From an uncultured Bacilli bacterium (lineage in GTDB: Bacteria; Bacillota_I; Bacilli_A; RF39; UBA660), in the NCBI GenBank assembly GCA_947624125.1, contig CANQIY010000056.1, positions 1 through 6,533 on the forward strand: a DNA stretch of 6,533 bases, given 5' to 3'. The notes beneath the pieces are model-generated. The model worked only from the letters and a program-made list of their open reading frames with translations. It was not told where the DNA came from and did no database searches. This document shows positions 1 to 5,410 of this stretch, piece by piece. Every line of letters begins with the position of its first letter. Position 1 is the stretch's first letter. The position numbers and the translations under genes are program-made.

Positions 1-36
1 GCTTTGATTAAGAAAGGTTTTACAAATGTTGAATAA
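1..36 (+). CDS. recX: C-terminal end of a RecX-like protein (partial, runs off the left edge)
   Basis: The first frame reads ALIKKGFTNVE and then TAA (34-36), directly followed by a strong terminator, so this is a real gene end. RecX proteins, which regulate RecA filaments in the cytoplasm, typically finish with a helix containing a hydrophobic-x-(R/K)-KGF motif. The same ending (KALYQKGFY) occurs in the clearer RecX-like fragment at 1403-1597. With only 11 residues visible, the assignment rests on the KGF motif and on that second fragment, so it is tentative. The upstream body of the gene would settle it. Confidence 0.5.
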   Translation, partial: ALIKKGFTNVE

Positions 37-54
37 TTTTCAACATTTTTTCTT
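24..54 (+). terminator. Rho-independent terminator after the recX-like end
   Basis: A perfect 10-bp stem (AAATGTTGAA at 24-33 with TTCAACATTT at 39-48) encloses a 5-nt loop and is followed by a T-run (46-51, then CTT). The 5' arm overlaps the stop codon of the upstream reading frame. It insulates the next promoter, only 8 bases further on, from read-through. Confidence 0.85.
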
Positions 55-61
55 GCAAAAC

Positions 62-89
62 TTGACTCCGGGGGGGGGTATTATATAAT
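62..89 (+). promoter_or_regulatory. Sigma-A promoter with a poly-G tract in the spacer (candidate phase-variable switch)
   Basis: The -35 TTGACT (62-67) and the -10 TATAAT (84-89) are separated by 16 bp. The spacer is CC, nine consecutive Gs (70-78), then TATTA. A G9 tract is striking in DNA this AT-rich. Homopolymers of this length slip during replication, and changing the -35/-10 distance by one base alters promoter strength; this mechanism is known for porA, opc and fetA of Neisseria. With G10 the spacer would be the optimal 17 bp. The promoter itself is seen directly; phase variation is inferred. Confidence 0.85.
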
Positions 90-104
90 AACAAATATAA
101 AATA

Positions 105-111
105 AAGGGAG
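105..111 (+). promoter_or_regulatory. Ribosome binding site of the surface protein gene
   Basis: AAGGGAG lies 9 bases before the ATG at 121 and supports that start. The predicted leader from the upstream promoter is about 25 nt. Confidence 0.8.
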
Positions 112-120
112 ACAAAAGTA

Positions 121-1365
121 ATGCAAGTTATTAACAAGAAAATAATTGCTATTTTAATATGTGTAAGTATTTTTATATTTGGGTTATATAAATTATTTAA
201 TAAAGAAAAAATAGTATTAGATGATGTTAAATTAGATATAAGAGATACTAATAATACTTTTGCTATCTATTTAGAAAATGGGTATAAAAGTAATAATTAT
301 GAAGAAAGTAGCAATAATGAATTTCCTAGTGTAGGATATAGTTATAATGGCGAAAAATCTCAATGTGTAAGTATAGATGGTAGTGTAATAAATAATGTTT
401 TAAGTTATGAAGAAAATGTAGGAGTATCAATAAATACAAATAAAACAGTTTATTGTTATATATATTTTGATAGATTAACTTTAGGAGATGCAATAAAAGT
501 ATTAGAACCGAAAGGTTTAAATTTAGATACAACAAGTAATAGTGAAGACTGGACAGGAATGTATCGATTTCAGGGACAACAAAGTGAAGGAATAGAGAAC
601 TATATCTGTTTTGGAACAAGTAATAGTAATGAATGTAAAACTTATCCTGAAAAATATATGTATCGAATAATAGGCATCGAAGAAAATGGAAGAATAAAAG
701 TAATCAAAAAAGATGCTTTAAATAAAACATATGCATGGTGGAATAATAGTAATGATGATATAAAATGGCCAAATAGTTTAGTTTATCAAGCCATAAATGG
801 ACCCGATTTTTTAGAAAATACTGATTATATTCCAAAAGGTTGGGAAGATAAAATAGTAGATAATGAATGGCTATATGGAGATATGTGGAATACCTCACAA
901 AAAGGTTTGTCAAATTATCTAATTGAAATTGGACAGAATAAAGCATTATGGTATGAAAAATCAGATAATGGAAAAATAGCTAAAAATGAAGTATGGACAT
1001 CTACAAAAACATCGAAAATAAATTTAATGTATTTAAGTGATTATTATTTAGCTATTTCCGATACTGCTATCTGTGTCTATAATAGCCAAGATACTCCGAA
1101 ATTGAAAATATGTAAATCAAGCTGGATTCATTTATCTCAAAATGATAAAGATAATGCAGGCTCTAATGAGTTTTTATCTACTAGAATGGGATATAGAGAA
1201 ACTGAAGGAGATAATAATTTATGGATAACAGTTATTTATGCTAGAGGTTATGTTTTAGGAGATTATAACAATTGTGTAGTTAGGCCTGTCTTCTATATAG
1301 ATGCTTCTCAAACTTTGCTAAGTGGACTAGGTAAACCAGAAAATCCGTATATTATAAAAGAATAA
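121..1365 (+). CDS. N-terminally anchored surface/secreted protein with a DUF6273-like C-terminal domain
   Basis: This 414-aa protein has a short basic N-terminus and one hydrophobic segment (about residues 7-24), with no lipobox and no LPxTG-type C-terminal signal, so it is probably tethered to the membrane with its bulk outside. Residues 45-116 form a small domain with two cysteines (C82, C112), including FPSVGYSYNGEKSQC and VYCYIYFD. Residues 147-414 resemble the DUF6273-type domain of Firmicutes surface proteins: YRIIGI (181-186), a stretch rich in Trp and Tyr, VRPVFYID (387-394) and a closing SGLGKPENPY (401-410). Further cysteine pairs (C163/C172, C318/C331) could form disulfides. The biochemical role is unknown; adhesion or another variable surface function is inferred from the poly-G promoter. 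It stands alone between a terminator and a truncated recX fragment. The start is supported by the ribosome binding site. Family assignment is from memory of motifs, not a search. Confidence 0.85.
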   Translation: MQVINKKIIAILICVSIFIFGLYKLFNKEKIVLDDVKLDIRDTNNTFAIYLENGYKSNNYEESSNNEFPSVGYSYNGEKSQCVSIDGSVINNVLSYEENVGVSINTNKTVYCYIYFDRLTLGDAIKVLEPKGLNLDTTSNSEDWTGMYRFQGQQSEGIENYICFGTSNSNECKTYPEKYMYRIIGIEENGRIKVIKKDALNKTYAWWNNSNDDIKWPNSLVYQAINGPDFLENTDYIPKGWEDKIVDNEWLYGDMWNTSQKGLSNYLIEIGQNKALWYEKSDNGKIAKNEVWTSTKTSKINLMYLSDYYLAISDTAICVYNSQDTPKLKICKSSWIHLSQNDKDNAGSNEFLSTRMGYRETEGDNNLWITVIYARGYVLGDYNNCVVRPVFYIDASQTLLSGLGKPENPYIIKE

Positions 1366-1375
1366 GAATGTGTGT

Positions 1376-1394
1376 GAAAATCTTTTTCTTTTTT
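1376..1394 (+). terminator. Weak hairpin and T-run after the surface protein gene
   Basis: GAAAA (1376-1380) can pair with TTTTC (1384-1388) around a 3-nt loop, followed by six Ts (1389-1394). The stem is short and nearly all A-T, so termination would be leaky and some transcripts may reach the strong terminator at 1596-1627. Confidence 0.35.
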
Positions 1395-1402
1395 AATAAT
1401 AA

Positions 1403-1597
1403 TTCTTTTTTAATATTAATGATGCGATTAATTTAAAAGAAATGGGACCTAATAAAATTCTAAAAGAATTATTAAAGTTAGGTTTAGAAGAAGAATTAAT
1501 TAAAGAAAAAATAACTAAAAAATTAGCTAAAAAATATAGTGGTGAAGAACTTAAAATACGTGTTAATAAGGCTTTATACCAAAAAGGATTTTATTAA
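1403..1597 (+). pseudogene. recX: 5'-truncated recX remnant (C-terminal fragment)
   Basis: An open frame begins after a TAA (1400-1402) and ends at TAA (1595-1597). It contains INDAINLKEMGPNKI, then ELLKLGLEEELI, YSGEELK and KALYQKGFY. The order Gly-Pro-x-x-I-x-x-E-L-x-x-x-G, then S-G-x-E-L-K, then K-G-F matches the C-terminal helical repeats of RecX, the RecA modulator. The N-terminal half and start region are absent. The piece between ELI and KKLAKKYS also looks about 15 residues shorter than in Bacillus RecX, and the protein stops right after KGFY. The only ATG (1442) would give 51 aa and has no ribosome binding site, so a functional product is unlikely. A terminator still follows it. Whether it is the old host recX end displaced by the cassette, or an imported end, cannot be told from here. 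Confidence 0.65.
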
Positions 1598-1627
1598 AAT
1601 AATATGCTATTAAGTATATTATTTTTT
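1596..1627 (+). terminator. Rho-independent terminator after the recX remnant
   Basis: A 13-bp stem with one G-T wobble (1596-1608 with 1613-1625) closes a 4-nt ATTA loop, and the T-run ends at 1627. It overlaps the TAA of the recX remnant. The stem core AATAATAT/ATATTATT is repeated in the terminator at 4126-4161. Confidence 0.75.
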
Positions 1628-1634
1628 AATATAT

Positions 1635-1667
1635 AAAAAAATGATATGTCTTTTCTTAACATATCAT
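1635..1667 (-). terminator. Rho-independent terminator of the prsA-like gene
   Basis: ATGATATGT (1641-1649) pairs with ACATATCAT (1659-1667) around a 9-nt loop. Read on the - strand it is followed by a T-run (the As at 1635-1640), 11 bases after the prsA stop codon. Together with the preceding + strand terminator it separates two converging transcripts. Confidence 0.75.
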
Positions 1668-1677
1668 CTTTCTTAAT

Positions 1678-2694
1678 TTAATTTGTTGTACTTCCAGTTA
1701 GAAGATTAGTCATATAAATACCATATTGTCTATCAATTTCTGAATCAATAATATCCATATTATATAAATCACGATAATATTTTAAACCAGTTGTAGACAT
1801 TGTACTATCATTAGCAATTTTTTGATTACCTAATGTTTCAATAATATCATCTTTAATATCTTCTAAAGCATCTTTTTCTTTGGAAGCATTACGATAAATA
1901 ACATGATAACCAAGTTCTGTCGTAATTACTTCTTTAGAATATTCACCATTTTGTAATTTGTAGACAGCATCTAGTAATTCATCATATTCTTCATCTAAAT
2001 CATTATAATTAACATATCCTAAATTACCATCTTTTTCTTTACTAGCTTCATCATCAGAATGTTCTTTAACTAAACTTTTAAATGTTTCTAATTTATTTTC
2101 AGCTTCATCTAATTGTTTAATAATATCTTTAGCTAAATTTTTAGCTTCCTCTTCTTTTGCGGCTTTTTCATCACTTGTCATACTATCCGTAACATCAGGT
2201 GTAATTAATATTTGATAAATTTCGACATCTTCTTTAGCATCTTGGTCATAGTATTTTTGAATTTCTTCATCTGTTACAAGTGATTTAGCATATTCCGTAA
2301 CAGCATGGGATTGCATAAAACTTAAATATAGACTAGCTTGATAAGCTTCGATAGTTTGAAAACTAGTATATTTTTTAATATCATTTAATAAATCTTCTTC
2401 TGTATCATAAGATTCTCTTAAAGCATCAAGATAATATTCAGCATTTTGTTGTGCTGTTTCAATGTAATCAGCAAATTCCTGTTCTAAGATATATTTATCA
2501 ATTAAATTAACTGTTGCATCTAAACCATAGCTATCTTTAAGTTCCTTATATAAATCTTCAGCACTAAGCATAAATTCTTTATCATCTTTTTTAAAAGTGA
2601 CAACTGCTTCTTTACCATCCTGTAATTTTGGAATTTTACCACATCCACATAACGCTAATAAACAAACCATAACTAATATAATTTTCTTCTTCAT
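1678..2694 (-). CDS. prsA: PrsA-like foldase lipoprotein (parvulin-type peptidyl-prolyl isomerase family)
   Basis: This 338-aa protein has a lipoprotein signal: MKKK, a hydrophobic core, then Leu-Cys-Gly-Cys with C18 as the likely lipidated residue. PrsA proteins sit on the outer face of the membrane and help secreted proteins fold. The N-terminal part (about 25-145) is helical, as in the SurA/PrsA chaperone fold. The parvulin domain (about 155-272) shows EIYQILI, GNLGYV (223-228) and GYHVIYR with H264. The first catalytic-site His of parvulins (the HIL motif) is Gln here (Q161), so isomerase activity may be weak or lost while chaperone function remains; PrsA forms with a dispensable or degenerate PPIase domain are known. 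I chose the ATG at 2692-2694 because GGGAGG lies just upstream; a start 6 codons earlier would overlap that site. It is monocistronic, convergent with recX and divergent from the YjcZ-like genes. Confidence 0.85.
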   Translation of the reverse strand: MKKKIILVMVCLLALCGCGKIPKLQDGKEAVVTFKKDDKEFMLSAEDLYKELKDSYGLDATVNLIDKYILEQEFADYIETAQQNAEYYLDALRESYDTEEDLLNDIKKYTSFQTIEAYQASLYLSFMQSHAVTEYAKSLVTDEEIQKYYDQDAKEDVEIYQILITPDVTDSMTSDEKAAKEEEAKNLAKDIIKQLDEAENKLETFKSLVKEHSDDEASKEKDGNLGYVNYNDLDEEYDELLDAVYKLQNGEYSKEVITTELGYHVIYRNASKEKDALEDIKDDIIETLGNQKIANDSTMSTTGLKYYRDLYNMDIIDSEIDRQYGIYMTNLLTGSTTN

Positions 2695-2698
2695 AATT

Positions 2699-2722
2699 CC
2701 TCCCAACAACAATATTATAACA
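2699..2722 (-). promoter_or_regulatory. Extended -10 promoter and ribosome binding site of the prsA-like gene
   Basis: On the - strand TGTTATAAT (2714-2722) is a TGn-extended -10 box; the -35 at 17 bp (TTTTCT) is poor, which an extended -10 can offset. GGGAGG (2699-2704) is the ribosome binding site, 4 bases before the ATG. The predicted 5' leader is very short, about 13 nt. Confidence 0.5.
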
Positions 2723-2766
2723 GACGAATAAAGTAAAGAAAAGAGAAATCTATTAAATTAAGCACT

Positions 2767-2794
2767 CACACTTAAAAAGTTTAACCATAAATTA
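2767..2794 (+). promoter_or_regulatory. Possible sigma-K-type (late mother cell) promoter
   Basis: CATAAATTA (2786-2794) fits the sigma-K -10 consensus CATAnnnTA, and CACA (2767-2770) fits the mACm -35 with a spacer one base short of the usual 16. The predicted leader to the ATG is about 26 nt. No good sigma-A pair is visible here. The target genes resemble spore proteins, which agrees with mother-cell control. The motif is short, so this remains tentative. Confidence 0.4.
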
Positions 2795-2825
2795 TAAATG
2801 AAAAGACATAAAGGAGGAGTGAACT

Positions 2826-2912
2826 ATGAACTGCGGAAATAACGGTATAGGTGCTGCTATTATATTAGTATTATTTATTTTACTTATTATAATTGTAGGA
2901 GCATATATTTAA
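2826..2912 (+). CDS. YjcZ-like small membrane protein, 28 aa
   Basis: The protein is an MNCGNNG start, a single hydrophobic helix with the core LVLFILLIIIVG, and ends AYI. The pattern of a short Gly/Asn-rich, Cys-containing head followed by a (V/L)LFILLII-type helix is that of the YjcZ/SscA family, found in Bacillus spores and tied to coat assembly and germination. AAAGGAGG (2810-2817) lies 8 bases before the ATG, a perfect ribosome binding site and strong evidence that so short a frame is translated. It is followed 23 bases later by a second gene of the same type, and cotE lies elsewhere in the window. Membrane or coat location is inferred. Confidence 0.8.
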   Translation: MNCGNNGIGAAIILVLFILLIIIVGAYI

Positions 2913-2935
2913 ATTTAAGATAAAGGAGGTATATT

Positions 2936-3067
2936 ATGGCTTGTTCAAAGTGTAATAATACTAATGTTTGTCAAAATAATAACACCAATAATTATAATTA
3001 CTTTTTTATAGTTTTAATATTATATATATTACTTGCAATCATAATTGGTGGAAGTATTATTTTTTAA
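2936..3067 (+). CDS. YjcZ-like small membrane protein, 43 aa
   Basis: This is the second member of the tandem pair. A hydrophilic head (residues 1-22) holds three cysteines (C3, C6, C12, the first two as CSKC) and many Asn. A hydrophobic helix (23-43) follows, with FFIVLILYILLAIIIGG and the end SIIF. The helix resembles that of YjcZ-family sporulation proteins. The cysteines could cross-link or bind metal; there is no direct evidence. AAAGGAGG (2922-2929) is 6 bases before the ATG. It is probably co-transcribed with the 28-aa gene and ends at the terminator directly downstream. Confidence 0.8.
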   Translation: MACSKCNNTNVCQNNNTNNYNYFFIVLILYILLAIIIGGSIIF

Positions 3068-3090
3068 GGAAGCAATTGCTTCTTTTTTTT
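3066..3090 (+). terminator. Rho-independent terminator after the YjcZ-like pair
   Basis: AGGAAGC (3067-3073) pairs with GCTTCTT (3078-3084), with one G-T pair, around an AATT loop, followed by a T-run (3083-3090). It overlaps the stop codon of the 43-aa gene, and its last Ts form the start of the next -35 box. Confidence 0.85.
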
Positions 3091-3116
3091 GACAAATTAA
3101 AAATTTATAGTATAAT
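3089..3116 (+). promoter_or_regulatory. Consensus sigma-A promoter for the 325-aa protein gene
   Basis: TTGACA (3089-3094) and TATAAT (3111-3116) both match consensus exactly, with a 16-bp spacer. A housekeeping, vegetative promoter is expected, in contrast to the spore-type genes before it. The predicted leader is about 27 nt, with a G-rich ribosome binding site (AAGTGGGG, 3135-3142) 7 bases before the ATG. Confidence 0.85.
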
Positions 3117-3149
3117 AATGGCAACTTTGAAAAGAAGTGGGGTTAAATA

Positions 3150-4127
3150 ATGATAAAAGAAAGTAAAGTTCAAGAATTATACCGTTTATTAGAGCAAATT
3201 GAGAAGTCAATTGAACATAATTTAAAAGATATTAAAGAATTAGAAATAAATAATTTTAATGATGAAGAGAAATATAATACGGCTAAAAAAAGATTAGAAA
3301 ATCTTTTAGCTTTTGAAAATGCTTACTTTAAGAAATTAAGTGGCAATAAAGATTATTTCATGACTATCATGGATAAAGTTAAACCTAATAATTTTAATGA
3401 TAATATTTTTTCTTTATTACTATGTTTAGATAGAAGTAAATCTTTATGGAAAATAAGAAGTTATTTAAAAATGTATACTATGTATGTTGATTTTTGTTTT
3501 GAAATGGATATTTTAAATGCTAAAGATGAAGAACAAAAACAAAATAGTAGTTTATTAAAGATGAAAAATATTTTTTTCCAAGATTTTTTAGAGGCATCAA
3601 TTCTGATAATAAGTAAATATACAAATAATTTAGGAAATGATGAATTTTTAAAAAGATTAAAATATAATGTTATATATTTAAATGATAATGTTTTAAATAA
3701 TTATTTAATAAATAATTTTCAAAATCCAATTATCTTTGGTTATTCTATTCCTTATTTTGCTTCTAAAATTACTACTGATGATATGGAAAAATCTTATTAT
3801 TATAAATATATTAGTAAAATAAATGTTGATGTTTTAACTCATTTTTTACCTTATATTCATGAACAAGATAGTAAATCAGTTTTAGTTAAAGAAAATTATG
3901 AAAGTTTTATTATGGGAACTATTATGGCTAGAACAAGTCTTTTATTTATGGATTATAGTAGTAAATTAGATTTATTAGAACAATATGATGAATTAATCGA
4001 TTTAGAAAGTGGTCAAGATTACGATATGGCAATGTTAGAACATGCGGAGAATTTAGTTCGAGATAGTCTAACGGATGAAGAATTAATTTTTATTAGTCAA
4101 AAGATAGATAAAAAGAAAATGAATTAA
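3150..4127 (+). CDS. Hypothetical protein, 325 aa, cytoplasmic and helical
   Basis: I do not recognise this protein. It has no signal peptide or membrane segment and is rich in Lys, Glu, Asn, Leu and Ile. Residues 1-60 are charged and heptad-like (VQELYRLLEQIEKSIEHNL onward), probably a coiled coil or helical hairpin. The rest alternates helical stretches with Asn-rich linkers, with aromatic clusters such as MYTMYVDFCF and SYYYKY. It ends with an acidic segment and a basic tail (KIDKKKMN). No catalytic motif, nucleotide-binding loop or HTH is evident. A full-consensus promoter and its own terminator make it monocistronic and probably well expressed in growing cells. Base use matches its neighbours, so recent transfer is not indicated. 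A structural or scaffold role is possible but unsupported. Confidence 0.8.
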   Translation: MIKESKVQELYRLLEQIEKSIEHNLKDIKELEINNFNDEEKYNTAKKRLENLLAFENAYFKKLSGNKDYFMTIMDKVKPNNFNDNIFSLLLCLDRSKSLWKIRSYLKMYTMYVDFCFEMDILNAKDEEQKQNSSLLKMKNIFFQDFLEASILIISKYTNNLGNDEFLKRLKYNVIYLNDNVLNNYLINNFQNPIIFGYSIPYFASKITTDDMEKSYYYKYISKINVDVLTHFLPYIHEQDSKSVLVKENYESFIMGTIMARTSLLFMDYSSKLDLLEQYDELIDLESGQDYDMAMLEHAENLVRDSLTDEELIFISQKIDKKKMN

Positions 4128-4161
4128 TAATATGTTAGAAATAATATATTATTTTTTTTTT
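4126..4161 (+). terminator. Rho-independent terminator after the 325-aa protein gene
   Basis: AATAATAT (4126-4133) pairs with ATATTATT (4146-4153) around a 12-nt loop, followed by a T-run (4152-4161). All pairs are A-T, but the T-run is long. The stem is identical to that of the terminator at 1596-1627. Confidence 0.65.
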
Positions 4162-4166
4162 AAAAT

Positions 4167-4192
4167 AAAAATGATATGCCAAAACATATCAT
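4167..4192 (-). terminator. Rho-independent terminator of the HIT-CapA operon
   Basis: ATGATATG (4171-4178) pairs with CATATCAT (4185-4192) around a 6-nt loop. On the - strand it is followed by TTTT and further T-rich sequence, 7 bases after the CapA stop. The stem is the same as in the prsA terminator at 1635-1667. Confidence 0.75.
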
Positions 4193-4198
4193 TAAAAA

Positions 4199-5410
4199 TT
4201 AATTGGGTAGAGGTGCTATATTGATATTTTCATTATATTTTTTTAATACATTACTAAATTCATTATAAGTATTAGCATAGTTATTTAAATATTTAGCATC
4301 CATTTTACTAAAAGGAATAACTAAATAGTCATTTTTACCTTTAGTACTATTATAATAACGATAAGAATAATTTAAATCAGCCCCAATATTATCGATTATG
4401 ATACTTGTTGTATTTTTTCTTGTATCTACTTTTTTAGTAATATCTAAAGTAGCAAACATTCCGACAACACCAACTTTTCTTACCATCGCTTGTTCAGCCC
4501 CCATTTGATTAGAAATAAAATTACCAAAAGAATAGAAAACAACGGTATCATTAATCCATTCCCATGGTTCAATACAATGTGAATGGGTACCAAGTACAAT
4601 ATCAACGCCATTATCAGCTAAAAACTTAGCTTCTTCTCTTTGTTTGGCTGTAGTATCTTGTAAATATTCATTTCCCCAATGCATTGCAACAATAAGAACA
4701 TCAACTTTATCCCGAACAGCTTCGATATCTTTTTTAACTAATTCTTCATTATAAACATTAACTAAAAAAGGTTCTTTTTTTAATTCAGATGCTCCAAGAC
4801 CATTAGTTTGCTCAGTATATGATAATAGAGTATAAGTAATTCCATTAGCATCCATAATTTGATAATTTGTTCTTTCTTCTTCACTAGAGGCCATTCCATT
4901 AGTTAAAACATTTTCTTGACTTTTCCACCATGAAGCACTCTTTTTAGCACTAGCACTACCTTGGTCCATGGAATGATTAGTAGCAAGAGATACCATATTG
5001 AAGCCTGCTTCAATCATACTTTTTCCAAAATCACTAGGAGTATTAAACCGGGGATATCCACCATAAGCTTTATCATCATCAAAAACTGTTTCTTGATTAT
5101 AATATTTGATATCATAATTAGCAAGTAATTCTTTAGTATAAGTTAACATATCTTTAAAGTCATAAGAGCCATCACTTTGTTTGGCTGCTCCATATATTGG
5201 TGTATGCACCAGTCCATCACCTGTTGCAATTAATTTCGCAGTATAAGTTTTAATTGGATTTTCGCCTAAAGGTGGTGCAAGAATTGGCTTTTTATTAGTT
5301 ACTCCACCTGAATTAAATAGGGTGGTAATACCAATAACCAAAATAAGTATGGTAACAAGTATTAAAACAATAGATAATCTTTTTTTGACTTTTCTTTTAA
5401 GCTTTGCCAT
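4199..5410 (-). CDS. CapA-family protein (poly-gamma-glutamate capsule synthesis type, metallophosphatase-like)
   Basis: This 403-aa protein has a Lys/Arg-rich start and one membrane helix (about 13-31); the catalytic-type domain would lie outside the cell. The CapA (PGA_cap) domain spans about 57-368. Its metallophosphoesterase-like motifs are all visible: GDG (64-66), NQET (105-108), FNTP (122-125), ATNH with a following Asp (143-149), MHWG (243-246), GTHSH (274-278) and SFGNF (294-298). B. subtilis CapA (PgsA) is needed for poly-gamma-glutamate synthesis and export, but many homologues occur without the capB/capC genes, as here, and their substrates are unknown. A cell-surface hydrolase or polymer-handling role is the safe reading. 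The ATG overlaps the HIT stop codon (TAATG), so translation is probably coupled; a GAGG site lies 10 bases upstream. Confidence 0.88.
   Translation of the reverse strand: MAKLKRKVKKRLSIVLILVTILILVIGITTLFNSGGVTNKKPILAPPLGENPIKTYTAKLIATGDGLVHTPIYGAAKQSDGSYDFKDMLTYTKELLANYDIKYYNQETVFDDDKAYGGYPRFNTPSDFGKSMIEAGFNMVSLATNHSMDQGSASAKKSASWWKSQENVLTNGMASSEEERTNYQIMDANGITYTLLSYTEQTNGLGASELKKEPFLVNVYNEELVKKDIEAVRDKVDVLIVAMHWGNEYLQDTTAKQREEAKFLADNGVDIVLGTHSHCIEPWEWINDTVVFYSFGNFISNQMGAEQAMVRKVGVVGMFATLDITKKVDTRKNTTSIIIDNIGADLNYSYRYYNSTKGKNDYLVIPFSKMDAKYLNNYANTYNEFSNVLKKYNENINIAPLPN

Noticed and set aside
24..120. Invertible promoter (recombinase-flipped segment) ahead of the surface gene
   Set aside because: The only inverted repeat is the compact terminator hairpin; no inverted pair flanks the promoter, so slippage of the G-tract is the better explanation.
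326..946. - strand open frames of 97 and 80 aa inside the surface protein gene
   Set aside because: They consist almost only of Leu, Tyr, His and Asn, typical of the reverse of AT-rich coding DNA, and have no ribosome binding sites.
1366..1402. Attachment-site core repeat next to the recX remnant
   Set aside because: I found no exact direct repeat shared between the two sides of the cassette; the recX ends are only loosely similar.
2695..2712. Upstream ATG for the prsA-like gene (adds MLLGGI)
   Set aside because: It would cover the GGGAGG site and place non-typical residues before the MKKK lipoprotein signal.
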